Shown piece by piece: positions 6,614 to 13,251 of a stretch of DNA of 19,188 bases (position 1 is the stretch's first letter; each line of letters opens with the position of its first letter). The position numbers and the translations under genes are program-made. The notes beneath the pieces were generated by a model, which saw nothing but the letters and a program-made list of their open reading frames with translations, had not been told where the DNA came from and made no database searches. Source of the stretch: Clostridiales bacterium UBA929 (GTDB lineage Bacteria > Bacillota > Clostridia > Oscillospirales > UBA929); NCBI GenBank assembly GCA_002293625.1, contig DBDP01000087.1:1-19188 (forward strand), in the 5' to 3' direction.

Positions 6614-7251
6614 CACTTCGCCCCGCAAAGAAACGCGGCGGCGTTCTGCACCGCTTGCTTATGCTCCCCCAAATCCTCGCCCGCGAAACGGTGGTCAAAG
6701 CTGCGGATGAAGATTTCAAGGCTCTCGGTCATGCTTTTCAAGGACGCTCCGGCTTTTTCGCGGAGCGACGCGAGAAACACAGGCGCTTCCTTCTTGGCAA
6801 GGTGTTCTTTTGCCGCGTTTGCCAGCGCGGCGGTATGCGGGCGGCAAAGGTAATCTTGCGCGTTCCACTTCCGGCGGAACGCTTCCTCGGTGCGCCATAA
6901 GTACAGGATGTTGCCGTAATACGCGCTCAGGAAGCCGTTTACCCGGTCGCAGACATAACAGGTGGAGGCGTTGAACAGATGCTTTTCGCTCTCCGCCAGC
7001 TTCTTGAAATGCGTTTCCAGCAAAAGCGCGAGCGGCAGTCTCTTTTGTTTCTGCATCAGCGCGGTGATGTGCTCCGGGCAAAACCCCAGCGCGTTGGTGC
7101 GCTGACGCACGTCCGGCTCCATCATCGCGGCACCCAGTACATACTCCAGCGTGTCCTCGGTCAGACGCCGGTGCAGACGGCAGACGGGACACTGCCCGTC
7201 CGTAATCTCAAACGATTCGTTGATCGGAATGCTGTAGATGGTTTCTTTCAT
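6613..7251 (-). CDS. DUF6062-family cysteine-motif protein
   Basis: A 213-residue cytosolic protein that I match to the DUF6062 family of Clostridia, function unknown. The N-terminus MKETIYSIPINESF is characteristic. Metal-ligand-like residues occur as two similar sets: Cys21-x2-Cys24 with Cys58-x2-His61, and Cys98-x2-Cys101 with Cys136-x2-His139. This suggests two zinc-binding halves from an internal duplication. The start is ATG at 7251, eight bases after AGGAG. A longer frame to 7386 runs through repeat copy B and is not credible as coding. It precedes the DnaQ-like exonuclease with a 1-base TGATG overlap, so a nucleic-acid-related role is possible but speculative. Confidence 0.85.
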   Translation of the reverse strand: MKETIYSIPINESFEITDGQCPVCRLHRRLTEDTLEYVLGAAMMEPDVRQRTNALGFCPEHITALMQKQKRLPLALLLETHFKKLAESEKHLFNASTCYVCDRVNGFLSAYYGNILYLWRTEEAFRRKWNAQDYLCRPHTAALANAAKEHLAKKEAPVFLASLREKAGASLKSMTESLEIFIRSFDHRFAGEDLGEHKQAVQNAAAFLCGAK

Positions 7252-7275
7252 TTTGGATTCTCCTATAAACCGAAG

Positions 7276-7376
7276 TGTTGAAAATTGCGTGTTCGCCTGT
7301 AAGGCGAACGAGCGAAGCGCTTTCGAGCAGGCGCCTTTGGCGCGGTGTCGAAAGCCGGAGCGGGCAATTTTCAACA
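7276..7376 (+). repeat. Structured repeat, copy B
   Basis: Perfect 13-bp terminal inverted repeats (TGTTGAAAATTGC at 7276-7288, complement at 7364-7376) enclose three ordered elements. These are hairpin GTTCGCC/GGCGAAC (7291-7309), conserved GAGCGAAGCG (7310-7319), and stem GCTTTCGA/TCGAAAGC (7319-7326 with 7348-7355) capped by GCGCC-TTT-GGCGC (7331-7343). It ends with CCGGAGCGGG before the outer arm. It lies directly upstream of the DUF6062 gene but in the opposite orientation to it. Confidence 0.8.
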
Positions 7377-7440
7377 TGCCCCGCAAACGGATAACCCCAT
7401 TATCCCTTCTTTCCGGATAAAAGTCAATGATTTTTATCCG

Positions 7441-7469
7441 TTGCCAACCGTTCCTGTTTTTGCTATACT
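7441..7469 (+). promoter_or_regulatory. Sigma-A promoter reading toward the 7596-7925 gene
   Basis: TTGCCA (7441-7446), a 17-bp spacer and TATACT (7464-7469) make a strong plus-strand promoter. The transcript would start near 7476 and carry the inverted-repeat island as a leader of about 120 bases. Confidence 0.6.
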
Positions 7470-7503
7470 CTTATCAGGTGATATCTATGACTTGGCCTCG
7501 TTA

Positions 7504-7592
7504 AAATCTAGCGCTTAATACTGTGCGTCTTTGGCGGACAAACCGCCTCAGGCGTTGTTGTTGCGCCCGAAAACCTGAATACGGCTAGATTT
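7504..7592 (+). repeat. Short island bounded by a 9-bp inverted repeat
   Basis: AAATCTAGC (7504-7512) and GCTAGATTT (7584-7592) are perfect inverted repeats. Inside are GGCGG-ACAAA-CCGCC and the overlapping CGCC-TCA-GGCG, which are mutually exclusive folds. A perfect 14-bp hairpin with a GCTGAA loop (7608-7641) follows and lies inside the next open frame. It could be a remnant of a small non-autonomous element or a folded RNA leader. Confidence 0.45.
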
Positions 7593-7595
7593 ATC

Positions 7596-7925
7596 ATGCC
7601 CGCGCCCCTCCTTGTTCTGTTGCTGAAAACAGAACAAGGAGTCCTGCAAATAACGGTAAGCGCCAATGTCTTTTTACAGCCGATTTTCCCCGAACTTAAA
7701 GAGGACATGGAGATAATTGTACCGATAGCACGTAGTACACGTGATAATCACTACGATTTTGCCAGTCATGGCATATATTATGTCACCCCCGACGGTTACG
7801 CTTTAGCGGCGTTTGACATGGAATCCTCCAAAGCAAAAGACGGGATGCACATAAAAGCTCTGATGGAGGATTTCCAGCAAATTAAGCGTTCCCCGGAAAA
7901 TGCCGAGCGTTGGAAGTCTGAGTAA
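7596..7925 (+). CDS. Small protein of unknown function, start uncertain
   Basis: An open frame of up to 109 residues that I do not recognise. The first part is encoded by a perfect hairpin (7608-7641) and has no Shine-Dalgarno before the ATG at 7596. The true start may therefore be later, for example ATG at 7708 (73 residues, starting MEIIVPIARS) behind AAAGAGG, though that spacing is short. The C-terminal half has ordinary protein character (HGIYYVTPDGYALAAFDMES) and a charged end, with no membrane segment. Support for a real transcript comes from the upstream promoter at 7441-7469 and a terminator 15 bp after the stop. A gene disrupted after the five-codon MTWPR frame is another reading. 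Confidence 0.45.
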   Translation: MPAPLLVLLLKTEQGVLQITVSANVFLQPIFPELKEDMEIIVPIARSTRDNHYDFASHGIYYVTPDGYALAAFDMESSKAKDGMHIKALMEDFQQIKRSPENAERWKSE

Positions 7926-7939
7926 GAACACGCAAACCC

Positions 7940-7975
7940 AAACGGGGGATGATGTAATAATCGTCCCCCGTTTTT
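7940..7975. terminator. Bidirectional terminator between convergent genes
   Basis: AAACGGGGGA (7940-7949) pairs with TCCCCCGTTT (7964-7973), extended by GAT/ATC inside, with TTTTT following on the plus strand. On the minus strand the stem is followed by TTTGGGTTT. It closes the 7596-7925 gene and probably also the gerA operon, which ends at 8000. Confidence 0.85.
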
Positions 7976-7999
7976 CACATCTTCCGGCGCATCTTTACT

Positions 8000-8767
8000 T
8001 CATTTCCGCACGTCTCGCGGGCAACACAACCTCCGATAAGCATAAGCAGCAGCGAGCAGGCTTCCGGCAATTTTTGTCATCGTCAGACCAAACGAAACGG
8101 GGATCAACAGCGTCTCGACGCGCGCAATCAGTTCGCCGCCTTTCGCGATGCGCAGAGCCGTAAAGAACGGGAACTCCGTTTTACCCGCCAAGTCCGCGCC
8201 CAGCGTAAAGCTCACCATCAAAACCGCCGCCGCACCCAACGCGGCGGCGATCAGCAGCGCGGTCAGGTATGTCCGAAACGGTTTCTCTTTATGCCCCAAT
8301 GCGGGCATTACCCCCAGCAACGTAACGGCATCGCAGGCGATTACCACCGGGTTCTCCTGCCAAAGGCGGGGAAGGTACAATCCGGCGGGTTGAAACTTTC
8401 CGGCGAGCAGCAGCGCGACGAGCAGGATAAACCCAGCGGCGAACGGCAGCGAAACAGCCGCCCATTTCCGAAGTCCCTCCGCTCCTCCCGAAGTGAGAAA
8501 CGCCGATGCTGCGGCTGTTACACCCGCGACTGACCACAGCGGCGTCTTCTCCAGCCCCACTAAGCCAATCAGCGGCGCGAAACGAACCAGCGACGCCGTC
8601 GCCGTTACAGCCGCGCAAGGGATAAGCAAAAGAAAATAAACCTTCGCAGGCGGTTTGCTTTCAAACATCGTGAGGGGAACAAGCGGCAGTGCGCAAAGCG
8701 CGGCGGCGGGCAGCCCAAAGGTCTCCCCCACCATCATCGCCGCTAAAACGCAGCAGACCTTAAGCAT
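8000..8767 (-). CDS. gerAB: GerAB-like germinant receptor permease subunit, shortened
   Basis: An integral inner-membrane protein resembling the GerAB/GerKB subunit of spore germinant receptors (amino acid/polyamine/organocation transporter fold), which binds the germinant. Recognisable features are the SGGAEGLRKWAAVSLPF region and, near the end, FPFFTALRIAKGGELIARVE followed by a hydrophobic segment. It has 255 residues and about 7-8 hydrophobic segments, against about 360 residues and 10 segments in typical GerAB. Segments appear to be missing at the N-terminus and probably also at the C-terminus. ATG at 8767 lies five bases after the gerAC stop. The assignment rests on these motifs and the gerA context; whether the reduced form functions is unknown. 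Confidence 0.75.
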   Translation of the reverse strand: MLKVCCVLAAMMVGETFGLPAAALCALPLVPLTMFESKPPAKVYFLLLIPCAAVTATASLVRFAPLIGLVGLEKTPLWSVAGVTAAASAFLTSGGAEGLRKWAAVSLPFAAGFILLVALLLAGKFQPAGLYLPRLWQENPVVIACDAVTLLGVMPALGHKEKPFRTYLTALLIAAALGAAAVLMVSFTLGADLAGKTEFPFFTALRIAKGGELIARVETLLIPVSFGLTMTKIAGSLLAAAYAYRRLCCPRDVRK

Positions 8768-8772
8768 ATCTT

Positions 8773-9330
8773 CTAACTCCCGTACACGGGAACGTTTCCC
8801 GTGAGTTTCGGGAGGTTATCTTCTGCCATCCGAAACAGCGGAAGCCTATCTTTGAACCTATATAGTTCCACCGGTTTGACCGTTTCGGAGGCGTCCAAAA
8901 TGTCACGCATCCGAAATGCCGCGAACCCTTCATCGAGAAATACCGCTTCTTCCGACACGGCTAAATACAGCGTCTCCCGTATCCCCCGCACACCCTTCAG
9001 CCAAGTGACCGCTTCTTCAACAGGGAAAGAACGCCCGAACACCGCGATCACCATGTTCCCGTAGTAAATCTCATGCTCAAGCTGCTTTTTCGCTTCCCGC
9101 ACCGCGAACTCCACCGTTTTGCCGCTCGCCGTCAGGGTGCGCGTACCGATTGCCGCGTTTTCATCGGAGACGGAATTGTCCGTCACCTGCAGTGTGACGT
9201 TCACCGTGCCGCCTTCCCCGCGGTCAAACGCCATGCCCGTCACAATGCTCAGCCGGTCTAAGTCTTTATAGTCCCAGCAGCCGCTCAGAAACACGAGCGT
9301 TAACACAACAGCAAAACTCTTACGAATCAT
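8773..9330 (-). CDS. gerAC: GerAC-like germination lipoprotein, half length
   Basis: The lipoprotein subunit of the GerA-type receptor. A signal peptide ends in the lipobox LSGC with Cys18, followed by the family start WDYKDLDRLSIVTGMAFD. Residues 20-180 match the N-terminal domain of Ger(x)C proteins, including YYGNMVIAVFGRSF and a final KLTGNVPVYGS. Typical members have 350-400 residues with further domains, whereas this one stops at 185, about the end of domain 1. The start ATG at 9330 overlaps the end of gerAA by 11 bp, so translation is coupled. Gene order AA-AC-AB differs from the B. subtilis gerA order AA-AB-AC. Confidence 0.82.
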   Translation of the reverse strand: MIRKSFAVVLTLVFLSGCWDYKDLDRLSIVTGMAFDRGEGGTVNVTLQVTDNSVSDENAAIGTRTLTASGKTVEFAVREAKKQLEHEIYYGNMVIAVFGRSFPVEEAVTWLKGVRGIRETLYLAVSEEAVFLDEGFAAFRMRDILDASETVKPVELYRFKDRLPLFRMAEDNLPKLTGNVPVYGS

Positions 9331-10762
9331 GAGTTATTCTCATTCGGCGGCGGTTGTTTGATAATTTGGAAGGGCGGTACGTCATCTTCCAGAAGGGAGC
9401 GCGGATCAGGGTATCCTTCAAATCGGAGCGTGTCCCCCCAATCTGCGAAATCCCGAGCGAACGCAGACGCTGCATATGAATTACGGCAACGGCGGCTCCG
9501 GCGGTGAAGCCGAACAAGCCTAAAACAGACGCGCAGAAGAGCATAAAGAAGCGGATATACAAACATGCCTCGTCCAGTTTCGGCACGATCAAGCCGGTGA
9601 TGCCGGTAACAGCCACCACGATAATCATTTGCGGCGTTACGATACGCGCCGTCACGGCGGCCTGCCCGATAATCAGCGCCCCGACGATGCTGAGCGCCTG
9701 CCCTCCGTTTGTGGACATGCGCATCCCCGTTTCCCGCAAAACGTCAAACACCACCAGCATGAGAAACGTCTCGAACGCAGCCGGAAAAGGGGTGTTTCGG
9801 AATTCCGACGCCATGTTCAACATCATCGCACCGGGCAGTATCTCATAATGAAACGAAACGATGCCCACATAGAGAGCGGGCGTGAGCGTCGTGATGAGAA
9901 ACGCGGCGACCCGCAGCAAACGGGCGAACGACGCGTGGAGGAAACTCACGTAGTAATCCTCGCTGCTCTGGAAATTCTCCACAAACAAGTACGGCAGTGT
10001 CAGTGCCACCGGCGAACCGTCCGCAAGCAGCACAATCCGACCCTCCATCATCTTCGCTACGGCGGTGTCGGGGCGCTCCGTCGTTCCGAACGCGTGAAAA
10101 GGCGAGCGGCGGTTGTCACGAATAAGCTCGTTGATGGTGTTGGTATCCAAGATTCCGTCGATGTCGATGGCGTCCAGCCGTTTTTGCAGCTCCTCCAAAA
10201 ACGTTTTCTTCACCAGATTGTCCATGTAGCAAACGGCAAGGCGCGTGTGCGTCTGCCGCCCGACGCTTTTGAATTCAATCTTCAGGTTCGCGCTGCGCAG
10301 GCGGCGGTGCAGCATTGCAAGGTTAGCAAACAGTGTTTCGGTAAAACCCTCGTGCGGCCCGCTGAGTACCTTCTCGCCGTCCGGCTCGGCGGAGGCGCGT
10401 ACCGCGTACCCCTGTGTGCTTAGAAGGATCGCTCCCCCCTGTGTAAAAACGGCGGTGTCGCCCACCGCGATTCCGTCCTCTATTTCGTCAAACGAGCTTG
10501 AGAGCTTTGGAAAATGCGCCGACAGGACGCTCTCCATAACCTCCAGCGGCTCCGTTATCCCGCCGGACGCTTCCAGCGGAGCAATGATGAAGCGGCTGAC
10601 GATTTCGTTGTCGATCATTCCGCCGCAGTACGCGACGAAAAAAACCGTATCCGGCTGAATACGGCTGCGCACCGTGCGTAAAATAAAGGTTTCGTCACGC
10701 TCGAAACGGCGCTGTATCTCCCCGGCGTTCCGCTCCGCCGAATCCGTAAAAACATTCTCCAT
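9320..10762 (-). CDS. gerAA: GerAA-type spore germinant receptor subunit
   Basis: The A subunit of a GerA-type germinant receptor in the spore inner membrane. A soluble N-terminal region (about residues 1-265), including the typical NELIRDNRRSPFHAFGTTER stretch before PDTAVAKMMEGRI, is followed by a membrane region with about five segments and a short basic cytoplasmic tail. The length of 480 residues is normal. ATG at 10762 (MENVFTDSAE) is chosen over the longer frame from 10795, since it lies eight bases after a GGGGG Shine-Dalgarno-like run and the extra codons overlap a terminator hairpin. It begins the gerAA-gerAC-gerAB operon, expected to be made in the forespore; a candidate sigma-G promoter is just upstream. 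Confidence 0.92.
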   Translation of the reverse strand: MENVFTDSAERNAGEIQRRFERDETFILRTVRSRIQPDTVFFVAYCGGMIDNEIVSRFIIAPLEASGGITEPLEVMESVLSAHFPKLSSSFDEIEDGIAVGDTAVFTQGGAILLSTQGYAVRASAEPDGEKVLSGPHEGFTETLFANLAMLHRRLRSANLKIEFKSVGRQTHTRLAVCYMDNLVKKTFLEELQKRLDAIDIDGILDTNTINELIRDNRRSPFHAFGTTERPDTAVAKMMEGRIVLLADGSPVALTLPYLFVENFQSSEDYYVSFLHASFARLLRVAAFLITTLTPALYVGIVSFHYEILPGAMMLNMASEFRNTPFPAAFETFLMLVVFDVLRETGMRMSTNGGQALSIVGALIIGQAAVTARIVTPQMIIVVAVTGITGLIVPKLDEACLYIRFFMLFCASVLGLFGFTAGAAVAVIHMQRLRSLGISQIGGTRSDLKDTLIRAPFWKMTYRPSKLSNNRRRMRITHDS

Positions 10763-10769
10763 AGTAAAA

Positions 10770-10803
10770 CCCCCGCTTTGCGTCAGTATGCGCAAAACGG
10801 GGG
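10770..10803 (-). terminator. Strong hairpin with T-run between the 10824 gene and gerAA
   Basis: On the minus strand CCCCCGTTTTGCG (10791-10803) pairs over 13 positions (one G-T) with CGCAAAGCGGGGG (10770-10782) around an 8-base loop, followed by TTTTA. It terminates the 10824-11894 transcript just before gerAA. The GGGGG run that serves gerAA lies in its 3' arm. Confidence 0.7.
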
Positions 10804-10813
10804 GAAATCATCC
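10784..10813 (-). promoter_or_regulatory. Candidate sigma-G (forespore) promoter of gerAA
   Basis: The minus strand reads GGATG (10809-10813), 18 bp, CATACTG (10784-10790), close to the sigma-G pattern GNATR / CATNNTA with one mismatch in the -10. It would place the start about 15 bases before the gerAA ATG. It sits in the loop of the terminator hairpin, so a transcript starting here would not contain the full hairpin. Confidence 0.35.
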
Positions 10814-10823
10814 GAGAGGGTGC

Positions 10824-11894
10824 TTATTTTTTCACGCCATACCTTATCTGTAAATCATGGTACTTGAACAGAATCTCTATTAAGCCGCTGTTAAGGGTTT
10901 CCCATTCATGACAGGGAAAAGACGGACAGAGTTTATAGTCTTTTCCGATATACTTTACATGGACGGTAAAGATTTTATTTTTTCCGCTTTTCGTGCATAC
11001 AAGACATCCGCTGCACGGTCTGCAAATGCTTATGAAGTGTTGCTTCATCTCATCGTCGAGTTGATCGAAATCCTCCAGCATTGCCTTTTCGCCGATTCCG
11101 TTCATTGTCCCGAATGAAAACTGCCAGTATTTCCGTGAATTATAACCAATTTGAAACCCGCCTACTTCGTTCACGAAGCAAAGCGTTAAACTCAAATCTG
11201 TCGCGGCAAAATGGAGTTTTGCTTCGTAATTATATCCTTTTTCATAACATTTGCTTTTCAAGTTCGTTAGCAGACCGTTCAAGCCGTTTACGCTTTCCGT
11301 CCGATGCAATAAATAATCTTTGTTACCACTGAAGGAACAGCGACAAAAATCAGCCAACTCGTACGGCGTCCATTTATTTATGTTTGTGGGAACTTTTGTG
11401 GCAAGCAGTTTTAACGGGGTTAATATTTCCGCATAGATAGAAACCCTGCTTTTATCTTTTACGGCTTCAACACCGACTTCGTTTAGCAGGGTTTTATAAA
11501 TCGGCTTATATACCGCTTTGTTCGTTTTCAAGACCTCATTGCTAATTGATAAACTGCCGCCGTTTATTTCGCCGTGCAACGCGGTAATATAGAGGAACTT
11601 GTAAAATTCATACAGCGATTTGTATATGGAAAGAAAGACGGCGCTGAGAGCCGGTTTTTGATTGTTGACCATATACCACTCGTAGGCTTCGTCCGGGGCG
11701 TCAGGAAGATTCAGCAGATGCGGGTTTTCATACAGTTTATCAAGGATTTGTCCCATCAGATTATGCAACCTTTTTTGTTCCTCTTCGGCTGCCAAATCAG
11801 AACCAATGGGATCAAAGTCAGAATATATAAAATTAAAGCCGTATAATACCCGTTGTGCGACACTGTCAAACGTTTTCCTTTTTTCGATTACCAT
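10824..11894 (-). CDS. Unrecognised 356-residue protein with a C-terminal cysteine cluster
   Basis: I do not recognise this family. The protein is soluble and basic, with a mainly helical N-terminal two thirds. Near the end there is a dense cysteine group, CRPCSGCLVC (Cys291, 294, 297, 300), followed by Cys323 and Cys328 (CPSFPCHEW). This is suitable for zinc or possibly an iron-sulfur cluster. ATG at 11894 is the only good start, though the nearest Shine-Dalgarno (AAAGGAG) is unusually far, about 14 bases upstream. A lone -10-like TATAAT lies at 11945-11950 on the minus strand without a good -35. Codon use looks more AT-rich than its neighbours, so lateral acquisition is possible. It is monocistronic, closed by the hairpin at 10770-10803. 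Confidence 0.8.
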   Translation of the reverse strand: MVIEKRKTFDSVAQRVLYGFNFIYSDFDPIGSDLAAEEEQKRLHNLMGQILDKLYENPHLLNLPDAPDEAYEWYMVNNQKPALSAVFLSIYKSLYEFYKFLYITALHGEINGGSLSISNEVLKTNKAVYKPIYKTLLNEVGVEAVKDKSRVSIYAEILTPLKLLATKVPTNINKWTPYELADFCRCSFSGNKDYLLHRTESVNGLNGLLTNLKSKCYEKGYNYEAKLHFAATDLSLTLCFVNEVGGFQIGYNSRKYWQFSFGTMNGIGEKAMLEDFDQLDDEMKQHFISICRPCSGCLVCTKSGKNKIFTVHVKYIGKDYKLCPSFPCHEWETLNSGLIEILFKYHDLQIRYGVKK

Positions 11895-12040
11895 AGCAGC
11901 TACAAACGCTCCTTTTATCGGACGGTTGCACTTTCCTTCGGGGAATTATACAGGGGTGCTTAACATCATCATGTAGACAACGAGGTGGGTCTGTGCGTTT
12001 CGTCTACTGCTTTTACGCCTATCGGCGTAAACCGAAACCG

Positions 12041-12256
12041 CTACAACCCAAGTATATCAGTGTGGCTTCCCGTGCTGACGAGATAAAGAATCATGTCCGT
12101 TTGTCTCTGTTCGTACACCAGCAGCCAATCGCCGGAGCCCCCGATATGGCACTCTCTGTACCGCCTCATGCCGCCTTTTAACTGATGGTCTTTCCAATTC
12201 AAAGGCAGCGGATTATCCCGAGCTAACTGTTCTATGCCCCATCGTAAAAGCGACAT
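12041..12256 (-). pseudogene. YafQ-family mRNA interferase toxin, N-terminally truncated
   Basis: A RelE-superfamily toxin of the YafQ type (ribosome-dependent mRNA cleavage), 71 residues against about 90. Counterparts of the YafQ catalytic residues are present: His24 (KDHQLKGG), His37 (YRECHI), Asp43-Trp44 (GDWLLVY) and His65 (GSHTDIL); the final Phe is replaced by Leu. Two extra residues lie between CHI and DW. What is missing is the N-terminal strand and helix. The codons upstream of this ATG read in frame as LVKRQGLD, which fits the family, then meet the TAG that ends the antitoxin frame and continue beyond it as QFKRSR, again toxin-like. The toxin start has therefore been lost; translation from ATG 12256 (behind AAGGGC) would give an incomplete fold, probably inactive. 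Confidence 0.75.
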
Positions 12257-12280
12257 ATCAAGCCCTTGCCTTTTTACGAG

Positions 12281-12463
12281 CTAGCGGCTCCTCTTAAACT
12301 GCACGGATTCAAATGGGATTCTGCGTTTGAGGCATATCTGATTAAGCGTTAAATTAAAAACATCGCTGAAAGACAAACCGATTGCAGCAAGTATTGGCTC
12401 GGCTTTTGCCTTTATTTCGGGATTGACCCGAATGTGCATACCGCTTGTACGAGCGTTTGACAT
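12281..12463 (-). CDS. RelB/DinJ-type antitoxin, C-terminally shortened
   Basis: A 60-residue ribbon-helix-helix antitoxin. GMHIRVNPEIKAKAEPILAA is the DNA-binding strand and first helix, LSFSDVFNLTLNQICLKRRI the second helix, and IPFE the usual end of the domain. Family members normally continue 20-40 residues to a tail that wraps the toxin; here only SVQFKRSR follows, and those residues look like the toxin N-terminus. Expected role: repress its own operon and neutralise the YafQ toxin; the second function is doubtful here. ATG at 12463 follows GAGGTG by six bases, so the protein could still be made and bind DNA. Confidence 0.78.
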   Translation of the reverse strand: MSNARTSGMHIRVNPEIKAKAEPILAAIGLSFSDVFNLTLNQICLKRRIPFESVQFKRSR

Positions 12464-12480
12464 AAAATCACCTCAATAAC

Positions 12481-12509
12481 GGTATACACAAAACATCCGC
12501 AAACGTTAA
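12481..12509 (-). promoter_or_regulatory. Candidate promoter of the toxin-antitoxin locus
   Basis: The minus strand reads TTAACG (12504-12509), 17 bp, TATACC (12481-12486), four of six matches in each box, ending 17 bp before the antitoxin ATG. Autorepression by the antitoxin would act here, but no clear palindromic operator was found. Confidence 0.35.
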
Positions 12510-12537
12510 GCAGAACATTGCTTGAGGCAAACGCACT

Positions 12538-13227
12538 TTATGTCATCACCCGGATGCAATCGCCGCCCGCGCCTTTCGCGGCGGCGAGCGTCTTTTTGAC
12601 GCCGGACTGGAAGATATCCATCGAGCTGCCCACGCGGGGTGCCGCCGTATTAATGCCGATGCTGACGGTAACATTTTTCCCGTTGCCGAAGGGGATTGCC
12701 ATTTTGTCGAGCTGTGCGCGAATCTGCTCCGCCAGCTCTTTGGCGCCTTCGGTATAGGTGCCGGGCAGCATGGCGATAAACTGGTCACCCTCAAAACGGG
12801 CAAAATCGTCGGAAGGACGTTTGATCGAAGCCCTGAGAATATCGGCGATCGCGCACAGCAAATTGTCGCCTTTGGGGTCGCTGTTCAGCTCGTTGAACTT
12901 CCCGAACCCGTCAACGTCAATCAGCATGATGCTGATAACCTTCTTTTCGCGGATAGCCCGCTCCCATTCCCTCGCGGCCTGCATCTCGAAAAGGCGGCGG
13001 TTCGGGAGCTTCGTCAACCCGTCGGTCATGTCAATCTGCTCAATCACGCGCAGATATTCAGCGCCCGTCAGCAAGATGAGGTCGGGCGGCGCTTTCCTCG
13101 ATTCCTCAATCGCGGTCTCGCCGTCCTTTGTTGTAAAAACGGAGTATCTGTCCTTAAAGGTATCCGCCAGCATCAATACCTCTTCATTTTCTCCGTCAAC
13201 GATGAGCATCCGTTTCTTCTCGTTCAT
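12538..13227 (-). CDS. Degenerate GGDEF-domain protein with a receiver remnant
   Basis: Residues 6-53 look like the first half of a receiver domain (MLIVDGEN, DLILL), but the phosphoacceptor position is Thr54, and the rest of the receiver is missing. The GGDEF domain starts almost at once (DGLTKLPNRR, residue 69 on). The signature is EGDQF (146-150) instead of GG[DE]EF, and the metal-site region DVDGFGKFN departs from DxDxFKxxN. The inhibitory c-di-GMP site RxxD is kept as RPSD (137-140) at the right spacing. The protein is therefore more likely a c-di-GMP binder or catalytically dead than an active diguanylate cyclase. ATG at 13227 follows GAGGGG. It lies 24 bp after xylB, apparently in the same transcript. 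Confidence 0.85.
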   Translation of the reverse strand: MNEKKRMLIVDGENEEVLMLADTFKDRYSVFTTKDGETAIEESRKAPPDLILLTGAEYLRVIEQIDMTDGLTKLPNRRLFEMQAAREWERAIREKKVISIMLIDVDGFGKFNELNSDPKGDNLLCAIADILRASIKRPSDDFARFEGDQFIAMLPGTYTEGAKELAEQIRAQLDKMAIPFGNGKNVTVSIGINTAAPRVGSSMDIFQSGVKKTLAAAKGAGGDCIRVMT

Positions 13228-13251
13228 CTTAACCCCTCATTTCTATATTGG

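Larger units (their letters stand above)
7252..7595. other. 344-bp intergenic region with repeat, promoter and inverted-repeat island
   Basis: No convincing coding sequence except a five-codon frame MTWPR (ATG at 7487, after AGGTG). The region holds structured repeat B, a strong plus-strand promoter and a 9-bp inverted repeat enclosing 71 bp, all listed separately. I could not find a good minus-strand promoter for the DUF6062 gene. Confidence 0.5.

Noticed and set aside
7252..7386. N-terminal extension of the DUF6062 protein by 44 residues
   Set aside because: The extension is encoded by structured repeat B, whereas ATG 7251 has AGGAG at proper spacing and begins with the conserved family N-terminus.
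7504..7592. Integron attC site or CRISPR-like unit
   Set aside because: The 9-bp inverted repeat does not carry the GTTRRRY/RYYYAAC core boxes of attC, and there is only one copy with no spacer series.
9629..10423. 264-codon plus-strand frame opposite gerAA
   Set aside because: It is an antisense shadow of a well-conserved germination gene, rich in Arg and His, with no start signals.
12012..12031. Terminator after the toxin gene (TTTACGCC-TATC-GGCGTAAA)
   Set aside because: The 8-bp hairpin is perfect but has no T-run on the minus strand and only a short stem; function not supported.
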